In this document: piece by piece, positions 8,715 to 17,104 of the stretch
Numbering within the stretch: the stretch's first letter is position 1
Layout: every line of letters starts with the position of its first letter
From: Bradyrhizobium sp. CB82
GTDB lineage: Bacteria > Pseudomonadota > Alphaproteobacteria > Rhizobiales > Xanthobacteraceae
Assembly: GCF_029714405.1 (NCBI RefSeq)
Contig: NZ_CP121650.1
Span: 2,547,001-2,611,000 of the forward strand
Length of the DNA stretch: 64,000 nt
Direction: 5' to 3'
Position numbers and translations under genes: made by a program
The notes under the pieces: model-generated
Database searches by the model: none
What the model was told of the DNA's origin: nothing
Seen by the model: only the letters and a program-made list of their open reading frames with translations

Positions 8715-9162
8715 TGTACTGCCCTCGCACCTCGGATCGGTCGTGGCACCGGCATCACCGCCTAGCCGGCAGCGATTGCAGGCACAAAGAGAGAATCCCG
8801 GTCACGACCTCCTGAACCGTCTGACGCACCGAGTTGATCTCCGCTGCGGCCTCCGCCGGTTGATTCAGATCAAGCCCGAGTCCGCGCTGCGCTCATCCCC
8901 CGCAGTTGTGGTAGCGGCACCGAGCGCCAGAGCACCTGGCCCCAGCATCGAATTCATCCACTGATTGGCGATGTTCATGGCGTTCTTTAACGGAGGAGCG
9001 TAGCGATACTCCGCCACCGGGCGGCGGGAGCTGGTTGCACGAGCATCGCAAAGGTCTCACGCATATTCATTGCAAAATCCACCTAGATGTCGAAGTCCTC
9101 TCTGATCGTACAAGGCGTTCGTTATCGCGGGACCGCCCGAGGCGGCCCCGCGGCGTCACGCA
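8715..9162. other. Gene-free stretch between cyclase and arylsulfatase
   Basis: 448 bp with no convincing gene. It holds the FixK2-type dyad at 8860-8873. On the minus strand a short open stretch starting near 8978 (MNIANQWMNSMLG) stops after about 36 codons. A different frame would continue with ...QPAEAAAEINSVRQTVQEVV. This could be a frameshifted small gene, but there is no good ribosome site. Confidence 0.5.
8860..8873 (-). promoter_or_regulatory. FixK2/FNR-type box upstream of the cyclase gene
   Basis: TTGATTCAGATCAA is a perfect dyad, centred 152 bp from the cyclase ATG. If functional it implies a ~110-nt leader, longer than for the other copies. Confidence 0.55.
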
Positions 9163-11853
9163 CTACTGCTGAACGCAGCTTTGGACGAAGTTGATCCGGT
9201 CCACCATGCCGAGACCCTTGGCCTCCGCCTGCTTGCGGCAGCCTTCGCGCTTGTCGATCCGCAACTGGATCTTGTCGACCAGGCTTAGGCCGACAGTGCC
9301 GACTTGTGGTTCGGCCGAAGCCATCTGTCCGGCGTCGGCGGACGGACCGTCGCCGGCCGCACGCGCAGCCTCCTGCAGCCGCTTGACGTCCTCCTGGCTC
9401 AGTTTGGGTCGATCGATGTCCAGCGTGATCCTGTTGATCGTGCCGGTGAAGGCAAACGGCGTGCTGTAGTCGTTATCGTCGACCGGGGTGCCGGTATCCG
9501 ACCCGATATCGAGCGCCTCATCCCACTGCAGAATGAAGGGAAGCGTATGCTCCATCTTCTCAGTCGCGACGGCGGCGCCGTCGACCTTGAGCACCCCGGT
9601 GCCGCCCTTTCCGATGCCGCTGTAGTCGCCAAACACCATGGTGGCGGCGCCGAGACCGTCATATTTGAAGTCGAACTCGATCACGTGCTTGCCAGGCGTC
9701 AGTTCAGGCCCCTCCCAACGCACCCGCTTGAGGTCGACCAGATTCCAGGTGAATACGGGCTTGTTCTTCAACACGTAGAAGCCGTATCCGCCGAACCGCC
9801 CGCCTTGCGTGATCAGCATGCCCTCGGCACCACCCTGCGGAATCTCGACGTCAGCCTTGAGATTGTAGGAGGTGTTGAGCAGACTCGGCGCATCGCCGTT
9901 CGGCGTGCCAGTGATCGGCCGGGTCCAGGCGAAGGAGGTGCGGCCCGCGCTGAGGCTCGGTCGCGGCGTCACCAATCGCCCGGCTACCGAGGAATCGAGC
10001 GGCAGCACCTGATATTTCTCCGCCTCCTTCCAGAACAGATCCTGCATCTCCTTCAGCTTGGCAGGATTTTTGGCCGCGACATCCTCGTACTGTGTCCAGT
10101 CGCCGCTGAGGTCGTAAAGCTCCCAAGGATAGTCGACCGGGTTCGGCAGCTTGACGCCTGCTGTCACCCACGGCGGCCTCAAGACTTTGGTACTGGCGAT
10201 CCAACCGTCATGATAGATCGCGCGATCCGCCATCATCTCGAAATACTGCGTCTTGTGGGTCGAGGGCGCGTTCGCGTTCTTGGCGTCGAACGTGTACATC
10301 ATGCTGACGCCCTCGATCGGACTCTGCTTGATGCCGTCGACGAATACCGGTTGCTTGATCTGGGCGGCCTCGAGAATGGTCGGCACGACGTCGATGACAT
10401 GGTGGAATTGGGTCCGGATGCCGCCGTTGTCCTTGATCGCCGCCGGCCAGGAGATCGCCATGCCCTGGCGCGTGCCGCCGAAGTGGGAAACGATCTGCTT
10501 GGTCCAGGAGAACGGCGTGTCGAATGCCCAGGCCCAGCCGATCGACATGTGGTTGTAGGTCTTATCGGTCCCCCAGACGTCGTAGAAATATTTGAGCTGA
10601 TCCTCGACCGAGGGGTTGATCTGGTTGAACATCGCCACCTCGTTCGGCGTGCCGTTCGGCTGGCCTTCCGCGCTCGTCCCGTTGTCGCCCTCGATATAGA
10701 TGATCAACGTGTTGTCGAGCTTACCCATGTCCTGAATGGACTGGATCACCCGGCCGATTTCGTTGTCGGCGTACGCCGCAAACGCGGCAAAGACTTCGGC
10801 CTGACGGACGAACAGCTTCTTCTCGTCGGCCGAAAGCTGATCCCATTCCTTGATCAGATCCTTCGGCCACGGCGTCAGCTTGGCATTCTGTGGAATGACG
10901 CCCAGCCGCTTCTGGTTCTCGAAGATCGTGTCGCGCAGCTTGTTCCAGCCCTGGTCGAACAGGTGCATGTCGCTGATCTTCTTGACCCACTCCGGGGTCG
11001 GATGATGCGGCGCATGGGTTGCGCCGGGGGCGAACTTCACGAAGAACGGCGTGTCGGGCGACAGCGCGTTCATGCGGTTGACATAGTCGATCGCCTCGTC
11101 GGCCATCGCCGTCATCAAATTCCAGCCGGGCTTTCCTTCGTAGGGATAGATCGGCGTCGTGTTGCGGACGAGATTGCCGGGCTGCCACTGATTGGTGTCG
11201 CCACCCATGAAGCCGTAGAAATATTCGAAGCCCATCCCGGTCGGCCACTGGTCGAACGGACCGGCCTGGCTCGACTGGTATTCGGGCGTGTTGTGGTTCT
11301 TGCCGAACCAGGCGGTGTGATAGCCATTATCTGTCAGAATCCGGCCGATGGTCGCCTTATCCTTCGTGATGACGCTGTCATAGCCGGGATAGCCGGTCGC
11401 CTGTTCAGCGACCACGCCGTACCCTGCCGAATGATGGTTGCGCCCGGTGATCAGCGCGGCGCGCGTCGGCGAACACAGCGCCGTCGAATGGAAATTGGTG
11501 TAGCGCAGCCCGTTCTGTGCGATGCGATCCAGCGCAGGCGTCGGGATCACGCCTCCGAAGGTGCTCGGCACGCCATAGCCGGCATCGTCGGTGATGATCA
11601 GGAGCACGTTGGGCGCGCCTTTCGGCGGCACCACGCGCGAGGGCCAATACGGTTTTGAATCCCTGGCATCACGCTCGATCTTGCCGCCGAATTTTTGCGG
11701 CGGAGGCGGAAGCTGGTCGCCGGGAATGGTGATGGTCGCCGCGGGTGAGCCGGGTGGCGGTGCGGCTTGTTGAGTCTGCTGCGCGTATGCGGGAGCCAAA
11801 AAGGAAAGTGTCAGTGAAAGTGCAGTAACAATAAAGGATCGGGCGGCGCTCAT
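9163..11853 (-). CDS. Periplasmic arylsulfatase (formylglycine-type)
   Basis: An 896-residue exported sulfatase. The ATG at 11853 is preceded by GAAGGGAGGAATT and starts a signal peptide (SFIVTALSLTLSFLAPAYA). Metal-binding D89-D90 (LLIITDDAGYG) and the sulfatase signature C127-S-P-T-R131 followed by AALITGR are present, so C127 should become formylglycine by an FGE located elsewhere. The catalytic domain fills roughly residues 80-640. A ~200-residue beta-rich C-terminal extension follows, ending in a short tail with two cysteines (KREGCRKQAEA and FVQSCVQQ). It would release sulfate from aryl or alkyl sulfate esters in the periplasm. It diverges from a probable outer-membrane channel gene (12130), a common partner arrangement for uptake. 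A FixK2-type box is centred 63 bp upstream. Confidence 0.93.
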   Translation of the reverse strand: MSAARSFIVTALSLTLSFLAPAYAQQTQQAAPPPGSPAATITIPGDQLPPPPQKFGGKIERDARDSKPYWPSRVVPPKGAPNVLLIITDDAGYGVPSTFGGVIPTPALDRIAQNGLRYTNFHSTALCSPTRAALITGRNHHSAGYGVVAEQATGYPGYDSVITKDKATIGRILTDNGYHTAWFGKNHNTPEYQSSQAGPFDQWPTGMGFEYFYGFMGGDTNQWQPGNLVRNTTPIYPYEGKPGWNLMTAMADEAIDYVNRMNALSPDTPFFVKFAPGATHAPHHPTPEWVKKISDMHLFDQGWNKLRDTIFENQKRLGVIPQNAKLTPWPKDLIKEWDQLSADEKKLFVRQAEVFAAFAAYADNEIGRVIQSIQDMGKLDNTLIIYIEGDNGTSAEGQPNGTPNEVAMFNQINPSVEDQLKYFYDVWGTDKTYNHMSIGWAWAFDTPFSWTKQIVSHFGGTRQGMAISWPAAIKDNGGIRTQFHHVIDVVPTILEAAQIKQPVFVDGIKQSPIEGVSMMYTFDAKNANAPSTHKTQYFEMMADRAIYHDGWIASTKVLRPPWVTAGVKLPNPVDYPWELYDLSGDWTQYEDVAAKNPAKLKEMQDLFWKEAEKYQVLPLDSSVAGRLVTPRPSLSAGRTSFAWTRPITGTPNGDAPSLLNTSYNLKADVEIPQGGAEGMLITQGGRFGGYGFYVLKNKPVFTWNLVDLKRVRWEGPELTPGKHVIEFDFKYDGLGAATMVFGDYSGIGKGGTGVLKVDGAAVATEKMEHTLPFILQWDEALDIGSDTGTPVDDNDYSTPFAFTGTINRITLDIDRPKLSQEDVKRLQEAARAAGDGPSADAGQMASAEPQVGTVGLSLVDKIQLRIDKREGCRKQAEAKGLGMVDRINFVQSCVQQ

Positions 11854-11909
11854 TGCAATTCCTCCCTTCAAATGAGGGGCGATCATTTGCCAGCGACAAG
11901 AACAAGAAC

Positions 11910-11923
11910 TTGATATGGATCAA
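11910..11923 (-). promoter_or_regulatory. FixK2/FNR-type box upstream of arylsulfatase
   Basis: TTGATATGGATCAA is a perfect match to both the FNR form TTGAT-N4-ATCAA and FixK2 TTGA-N6-TCAA, centred 63 bp from the arylsulfatase ATG. It is the best of the seven copies. Confidence 0.75.
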
Positions 11924-12129
11924 CACATCAAATGACGGTTCAGAAGCGGAGATATTTTTTTCCGCGCGAGCGGTAACGGGCTAGCAGTGTGCTCCTTTCG
12001 CAACATCCGGTTGTCAATTATTCTCGCCATAGTGACAGCTATAGCCCGGCGCAGCATGCCCGGTCATATTTGTCAGCATCGTATTCGGCGCTCGCACTGA
12101 GCAGGCTCGTGGTTCGGGAAGGGACTGCC

Positions 12130-13179
12130 ATGAGAATGGGGAAGGCGCTTGCCGCGATCGCATTTGCGGCCATCGCATCAATACCTGCAAAGACCTTGGC
12201 CGATGAAAGTGGCATCAGCTTCTGGATTTCGGGCACATTCGGCAGCCTCGCTGCCACACCTCAGCAGCCGGGCTGGACGGCCGCTGCGATCTACTATCAC
12301 ACCTCGGTGTCCGCCGGCGGCGACGTGGCGCGCGCACGCGAAATCCAGATCGGCCGAATCCCGGCTAATTTGACCGCCACGTTGAACGCCAACGTCAATG
12401 CGAACGTGGATCTCGGCTTGCTCAACGCCACTTACGTTTTTGCAACGCCGGTGCTGGGTGGCCAGGCATCCGCCAGCCTCATCGGAATCTACGGCGCAAA
12501 CACCACCTCGCTCAACGGATTGCTGACTGGTACGCTTGCAACGCCACTGGGCTCGATTCCGTTCTCGCGCTTCGATTCCATCAGCGATTCCCTGACGGCC
12601 TTTGGCGATCTGATCCCGCAATTCGCCTTGCGCTGGAATGCCGGCGTCAACAACTACATGACCTATATCACCGGTGATATTCCGGTAGGTGCCTACCAGT
12701 CCATGCGCCTCGCCAATATCGGGCTCGGACATGGGACGATCGACGCGGGCGGCGGCTACACCTATTTCAATCCACAGACCGGACACGAACTGTCCGGCGT
12801 GCTGGGCTTCACCTACAATTTCACGAACCCCGATACGCAGTATCAAAGCGGTGTCGACATGCACTTCGACTGGGGCGCTTCGCAATTCCTGAGCAAGCAG
12901 GTCCAGGTCGGTCTGGTAGGTTACGTCTACAAACAGCTCGGCTGCGACAGCGGCTCTGGCGATCGCGTCGGCTGCTTCCGTTCGCAGGTCGTGGCCGCAG
13001 GCCCGCAGGTCGGCTTCATCTTCCCGGTCGGCGACATGCAAGGCTATCTCAATTTCAAGGCTTACAAGGAATTCGCCGCGGAAAACAGGCCCGAGGGCTG
13101 GAATGCCTGGGTGACATTTGTGATCTCGCCGGCACCGCCGATGCCCACCGCGCCACCGAAGCGGATGATCACAAAGTAG
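12130..13179 (+). CDS. Outer-membrane transporter-like beta-barrel (phenol MetA/SphA-like)
   Basis: A 349-residue exported protein. The ATG at 12130 follows GGGAAGGGACT and gives a signal peptide (ALAAIAFAAIASIPAKTLA). The chain has repeated beta-strand features and the pattern of the 'MetA pathway / SphA' outer-membrane family: SLIGIYGANTTSLNG, then TYFNPQTGHELSGVLGFTYN, then DMHFDWGASQFLSKQVQVGLVGY, and a C-terminal strand region near WNAWVTFVIS. Such proteins are thought to pass hydrophobic compounds through the outer membrane. Divergence from the arylsulfatase suggests it supplies that enzyme with aryl sulfates, which is inference from context. Two cysteines (LGCDSGSGDRVGCF) could form a loop disulfide. 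Confidence 0.75.
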   Translation: MRMGKALAAIAFAAIASIPAKTLADESGISFWISGTFGSLAATPQQPGWTAAAIYYHTSVSAGGDVARAREIQIGRIPANLTATLNANVNANVDLGLLNATYVFATPVLGGQASASLIGIYGANTTSLNGLLTGTLATPLGSIPFSRFDSISDSLTAFGDLIPQFALRWNAGVNNYMTYITGDIPVGAYQSMRLANIGLGHGTIDAGGGYTYFNPQTGHELSGVLGFTYNFTNPDTQYQSGVDMHFDWGASQFLSKQVQVGLVGYVYKQLGCDSGSGDRVGCFRSQVVAAGPQVGFIFPVGDMQGYLNFKAYKEFAAENRPEGWNAWVTFVISPAPPMPTAPPKRMITK

Positions 13180-13292
13180 TACCTACATCGCGCCGACGAT
13201 CTCACCTGAGGACAGTGGCAACATTTGTTGCGCGCTTCATCAAGGCTGACACCCGGCGGTCTTTGCTTCCCATTAAAAAAAGCGCGAGTCAT

Positions 13293-13306
13293 TTGAGATG
13301 GATCAA
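13293..13306 (+). promoter_or_regulatory. FixK2/FNR-type box upstream of the small gene cluster
   Basis: TTGAGATGGATCAA is a perfect dyad, centred 87 bp before the ATG at 13387. It could drive the run of small genes at 13387-14911. Confidence 0.65.
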
Positions 13307-13386
13307 ACCGATCGATCGCGGCTCATCTCTTACTGACAACGGGAAAAAAGGCTTCCGGGTGGTGTACTGCTTCGAGGAGGCAGGCC

Positions 13387-13708
13387 ATGGCGCAACAAGC
13401 ACTGGATGGGATTGTCGCGGACCTCCGCCCTGAGGGTCGCGAGTTTAGTGAAGCACAGTCGACTTTCGATCGTTTGCTGAGGGCCTATTTCGCAAGGCTC
13501 ATGGTCGGAGAATTCCCGGCGATGGATGATGTGAGCCGGTCGTTCGAGCTTCCTCTCGCGGGTTGCTGCGCGAGCAGTTTTGTCTGCAGGCAAGGCCCAT
13601 TTGATCGCAACGACCTGCGATCCGATTGGCCTGGTCCTCCAGCCCGGCCAGGCCAGTTCTGACGCGGCGCTAGCGGCATTGCAAAGTGGTTCATTTGACA
13701 GGGCTTGA
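13387..13708 (+). pseudogene. Small cytosolic protein gene, apparently frameshifted
   Basis: The ATG at 13387 follows GAGGAGGCAGGCC. The first ~58 codons (through FDRLLRAYFARLMVGEF and SFELPLA) read in one frame. That frame then turns compositionally odd (CCASSFVCRQGPFD) and runs on to 13662. Another frame picks up directly as [20 protein letters not shown]...LVLQPGQ and stops at 13708, which is more protein-like. The two join if one G is dropped from the GGG at 13560-13562, giving about 106 residues. As in the gene at the left edge, the lesion is one extra G in a short run. Function is unknown; no membrane segment is seen. Confidence 0.55.
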
Positions 13709-13719
13709 AGGAGGTCAAG

Positions 13720-14094
13720 ATGAAGATTGCGGCGTTATTTGCGGCGCTCCTCGGAAGCCAATTGTTTGTGATGCCCGTCTCCGATCGCGTCCCCGAATTG
13801 AAGGTGGAGGCGATGTGCAAGGCGACCACGGCTGACGACAAGGCAAATGGGCTCGCCCTGCCACAAAGCTTTGCCGACTGCATGCGCGACGAGACGGCTG
13901 CACAGCAGCAGCTCAACACGGTTTGGGGCACTGCTGACCGTTCCCTTCGTGCCAGTTGCGAAGTTGAAGCCACGAGCGGCGGAAGCCAGAGCTATGTCGA
14001 TCTTCTCACCTGCATCCAGATGGCAGAGTGGGTGAAGTCGCCGTCAACGGCGACGCGGTTGAGGGGAGCGAGCAAGGATCGAAATTCGCAGTAA
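13720..14094 (+). CDS. Secreted cysteine-containing protein of unknown function
   Basis: A 124-residue protein. The ATG at 13720 follows a near-ideal GAAGGAGGTCAAG and starts a short signal sequence (MKIAALFAALLGSQLFVM). The mature chain carries four cysteines (EAMCKATTAD, FADCMRDE, RASCEVEA, LLTCIQMAEW), suggesting two disulfides in the periplasm. The ribosome-binding region itself reads TTGA-AGGAGG-TCAA, so a FixK2-like dyad overlaps the Shine-Dalgarno sequence. The start follows the preceding gene's stop by 11 bp. No family recognised. Confidence 0.72.
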   Translation: MKIAALFAALLGSQLFVMPVSDRVPELKVEAMCKATTADDKANGLALPQSFADCMRDETAAQQQLNTVWGTADRSLRASCEVEATSGGSQSYVDLLTCIQMAEWVKSPSTATRLRGASKDRNSQ

Positions 14095-14184
14095 TCCGGA
14101 TCTCGTATCGAGAGAGCGGCTGGTTGTATTTGGCAACCCATCCGTTTGGGAAAGGCCTGATTATTTGTAGAGGGAGTGATTTGC

Positions 14185-14535
14185 ATGAAACGCTTGTCGC
14201 TCGTCATCGGCGTGATGATAACGGCACTTGCGCCGACTCTTGCGTCGGCCCAACCGATCAATCTCACCGGCGTCTACAAATGCGTTCAGATGTGTCGGGG
14301 AAATCTCCCGGCTCAAATTACCCAGAACGGGACTGAACTTAATCTCTTGACGGAGGCAGGACAGCCGTCTCGCGCCTGGCCTGATTGGTACTGGCCGGCG
14401 AGCCGGATCTGGATCGACGCATTCAACCAGAGCGCGGTCTATTCGCCGGATGGCATGCTCATTCAGTTCGACAATGGGACGATTTGGCAACGCGATCTAG
14501 GGCCGGTCCCACCGCCACCGCGCCGGCGCAGGTAG
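14185..14535 (+). CDS. Small secreted protein of unknown function
   Basis: A 116-residue protein. The ATG at 14185 (AGGGAGTG upstream) starts a clear signal peptide (LSLVIGVMITALAPTLASA, cleaved before QPINL). The mature part, INLTGVYKCVQMCRGNL to FDNGTIWQRDLG, looks like a compact beta-rich domain with two cysteines, and ends in a Pro/Arg tail (PPPPRRRR). It sits between two other small secreted protein genes and may belong to the same transcript. No catalytic motif or known family is visible. Confidence 0.7.
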   Translation: MKRLSLVIGVMITALAPTLASAQPINLTGVYKCVQMCRGNLPAQITQNGTELNLLTEAGQPSRAWPDWYWPASRIWIDAFNQSAVYSPDGMLIQFDNGTIWQRDLGPVPPPPRRRR

Positions 14536-14626
14536 GAGATCAGCAGCGACCAGCGGAGGGCCTCGGCCTCTGACCGGTCCTGAGTGGCAAGCAAGAGTAG
14601 CGTTCATGTAAGCAAAGGAGATCGTT

Positions 14627-14911
14627 ATGAAAAATGCCTACAAAAAATGGTGGCTTGGCGCGGCTATCATTGCCTGCTCCGCGATCGGCTCCGTGCAGTG
14701 GTCGCCAGAGTATGTCCCGTCATTCTCGGTCGACAGCGCGCAGGCGAGGGTGGGCCGACCGGCAACTCCCGTAAGCGCTGCCGGCGTTGCTCGTCGAACA
14801 ACCCGCCGCGCCGTAGTCGGCGGAGCCGCCGTAGGTGCGACCGTAGGAGCCGCTGTGGCGGCGCCGGCGTGCGCCCGTGTGCTGGTGAATGGGGTGTGGG
14901 TCTGTCGCTAA
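14627..14911 (+). CDS. Small secreted protein with ARVGRP motif, second family member
   Basis: A 94-residue protein with AAAGGAGATCG before the ATG. An N-terminal hydrophobic segment (WWLGAAIIACSAIGSV) precedes DSAQARVGRPATPVSAAGV, RRTTRRAVVGGA, a Gly/Ala/Val-rich stretch and a C-terminal ACARVLVNGVWVCR with two cysteines. The ARVGRPxTPxSxAGVxRR core matches the protein at 2564-2845. The glycine-rich segment could be membrane-associated. Function is unknown. Confidence 0.72.
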   Translation: MKNAYKKWWLGAAIIACSAIGSVQWSPEYVPSFSVDSAQARVGRPATPVSAAGVARRTTRRAVVGGAAVGATVGAAVAAPACARVLVNGVWVCR

Positions 14912-14939
14912 GCGAGTGGGCGGCGCAGAAGTCGGGAGT

Positions 14940-15190
14940 AGCGAACGGCTGCTGGCTTGCGCCGCCGCCGCGTGGCTTGCAAAAGTTCGCTATACCGGAG
15001 CGGTTTCCGAACACATCACGAGCATCGACTTCGCTATGATCGTCAGGGAAGGCGATGATGGCATTGTGCCGGTGATTTGCCCGACGTGTCAACGGATTTT
15101 CCGAATATGCAGGGAGGGCGCCGGCTGCCGCCGGCTCCTTTGCATGGGGTTGTTTTTGATATTTTGAAAAAGCGGCTCTTGGAGAGACGG
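14940..15190. repeat. Dispersed intergenic repeat-like sequence (motif copy 2)
   Basis: No gene is convincing between 14912 and 15199. It contains GATTTGCCCGACGTGTCAA (15073-15091), which recurs with one change at 1168-1186, and TTGCATGGGGTTGTTTTTG further on. These features match the style of dispersed intergenic repeats of Bradyrhizobium. The limits given are approximate. Confidence 0.45.
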
Positions 15191-15199
15191 CGCGACCGG

Positions 15200-17071
15200 C
15201 TATCCCGCGCCCAGCGTCACCGCGATAGTGTAGGTCGCAAGGCTCGCGGCATAGGCGAGCGCCAACATGTAGGCGAAGGTGGTCGCCATCCATTTCCAGC
15301 TTCCGGTCTCGCGCCGGATCACCGCGAGCGTGGAAGCGCATTGCGGGGCGAAGATGTACCAGGCGAGCAGCGACAGGGCAGTCGCCAGCGACCATTTGGT
15401 CGCCAGCACCTGGCCGATCTGCTCGGCCGCTTCCTTGCCGCCCTCGATCGCATAGACCGTGCCGAGGGCTGCCACTGCGACCTCGCGCGCCGCCATGCCC
15501 GGGATCAGGGCCACTGCGATCTGCCAGTTGAAGCCGACGGGGGCGAGCAGCGGCGCGATTGCCTTGCCGAGGATCGCCGCGAGACTGTAATTGATGGCGG
15601 GGTCCGCCGCGCCAGCGGGCGGCTGCGGGAACGAGGCCAGGAACCAGATCAAGACCATCATCGAGAAGATCGTGGTGCCGGCGCGCTGCAGGAACATTTT
15701 TGCGCGCGTGAAGATGCCGATCGCGATCGATTTCGGCCGCGGCATCTTGTAGTCGGGCAGTTCCAGCATGAAGGGCGCCGGCGCATAGTCGCGCAGCATG
15801 AAGAACTTGATCAGGAACGAGACGAGAAGCGCGCTGATGATGCCGGCGCCGTAAAGGCCGAACATCACGAGCCCCTGGAGATTGACGAAGCCCCAGACCT
15901 GCCTGGCCGGGATGAAGGCGGAGATGATCAGCGTATAGACCGGAATACGCGCCGAGCAGGTCATCAGCGGCGCAATCAGGATGGTGGTCAGCCGGTCGCG
16001 CCGGTTGTCGATCACGCGTGTCGCCATGATGCCGGGGATGGCACAGGCAAAGCTCGACAGCAGCGGAATGAAGGCGCGGCCGTGCAGCCCGGCGCCGCCC
16101 ATGATGCGGTCCATCAGGAACGCGGCGCGCGCCATGTAGCCGAAATCTTCCAGCAGCAGGATGAACAGGAAGATGATGATGATCTGCGGCAGGAACACGA
16201 TGACGCTGCCGACGCCGGAGATCACGCCGTTCTGAAGGAAGCTCTCCAACAACCCGGCGGGCAGGGTGTCGTGTACGAACTGTCCGAGCGCGTCGAACGA
16301 GGACGACAACAGCTCCATGAGCGGCTGCGCCCAGGCGAACACCGCCTGGAACATCACGAACAGGATCAAAGCGAGCACGATAAGGCCGCCGACGGGATGC
16401 AGCACCACGGTGTCGATCCGCGCGGTCCAGGTATCGGGCCGGCTCGGCAGGCTGACGCTGGAGGCGATGATGCGGTCAGCCTCGCGCTGCGTGGCGCGGA
16501 GTTCGGCGACGCTGAGCGGCCGCCAGCTGTTCTCTTGCGTCTGCGGCTGCACCTGCGCCGAGATCTCGTCGGTCAGATTGAGCAGGTCAGCGGTGCCGCC
16601 CTTGCGCACCGCGATGGAGGTGACCACGGGCACGCCGAGCGCGTCGGCCATCTGCGCCACGTCCACCGTGATGCCGCGGCGGGTTGCGATGTCGAACATG
16701 TTGAGCACCAGCACGATCGGTCGTCCGGTGCGCTTGAGCTCGAGCAGAAGGCGGATGGTCAGACGCAGATTGGTGGAATCGGCCACGCACAGCACGAGAT
16801 CGGGCCTCGTCTCGCCCGACGCCTTGCCGAGTACGATGTCACGGGTGATCTCCTCATCCGGGCTGCGGCCGCGCAGCGAATAGGTGCCGGGCAGGTCGAC
16901 GACCGAGACTTGGCGTCCCAAGGGAGTAACGAAAAAGCCTTCCTTGCGCTCGACGGTGACGCCGGGATAGTTTGCGACCTTCTGCCGGCTGCCGGTCAGC
17001 GCGTTGAACAGCGAGGTTTTGCCGCTGTTCGGCGTGCCCACCAGGGCCAGATGCAGCAGGGGAGCTTCCAT
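15200..17071 (-). CDS. feoB: Ferrous iron transporter B, GTPase-permease
   Basis: A 623-residue inner-membrane Fe2+ importer. The N-terminal G domain has G1 at residues 12-19 (GTPNSGKT), G3 DLPG at 59-62 and G4 NMFD at 124-127. Then follow the helical spacer and a membrane domain with about nine helices and two gate repeats (MEL.. and ACAIPGIMATR / TCSARIPVYTLIISAF). Cysteines in ACAIPG and TCSARIP match conserved FeoB core positions. It is shorter than the ~770-residue enteric protein, usual for alphaproteobacteria. It lies 33 bp downstream of feoA, in one operon. FeoAB suits iron uptake under low oxygen, where Fe2+ is stable. Confidence 0.97.
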   Translation of the reverse strand: MEAPLLHLALVGTPNSGKTSLFNALTGSRQKVANYPGVTVERKEGFFVTPLGRQVSVVDLPGTYSLRGRSPDEEITRDIVLGKASGETRPDLVLCVADSTNLRLTIRLLLELKRTGRPIVLVLNMFDIATRRGITVDVAQMADALGVPVVTSIAVRKGGTADLLNLTDEISAQVQPQTQENSWRPLSVAELRATQREADRIIASSVSLPSRPDTWTARIDTVVLHPVGGLIVLALILFVMFQAVFAWAQPLMELLSSSFDALGQFVHDTLPAGLLESFLQNGVISGVGSVIVFLPQIIIIFLFILLLEDFGYMARAAFLMDRIMGGAGLHGRAFIPLLSSFACAIPGIMATRVIDNRRDRLTTILIAPLMTCSARIPVYTLIISAFIPARQVWGFVNLQGLVMFGLYGAGIISALLVSFLIKFFMLRDYAPAPFMLELPDYKMPRPKSIAIGIFTRAKMFLQRAGTTIFSMMVLIWFLASFPQPPAGAADPAINYSLAAILGKAIAPLLAPVGFNWQIAVALIPGMAAREVAVAALGTVYAIEGGKEAAEQIGQVLATKWSLATALSLLAWYIFAPQCASTLAVIRRETGSWKWMATTFAYMLALAYAASLATYTIAVTLGAG

Positions 17072-17104
17072 GGGATCAAGAGTCTGGGTCAGAGGTCCGG
17101 TCGC

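Noticed and set aside
8760..8978. Possible frameshifted small minus-strand gene (MNIANQWMNSMLG ... AEINSVRQTVQEVV)
   Set aside because: No Shine-Dalgarno sequence, needs a frameshift, and the join lies at the FixK2-type dyad; kept only as a note.
9304..11658. 784-codon plus-strand open frame opposite the arylsulfatase gene
   Set aside because: Antisense shadow of a high-GC gene; rich in Arg/His/Val with no domain, whereas the minus strand shows complete sulfatase motifs.
14889..15167. 92-codon plus-strand open frame after the second ARVGRP gene
   Set aside because: Lies in repeat-like intergenic sequence and has no ribosome site.
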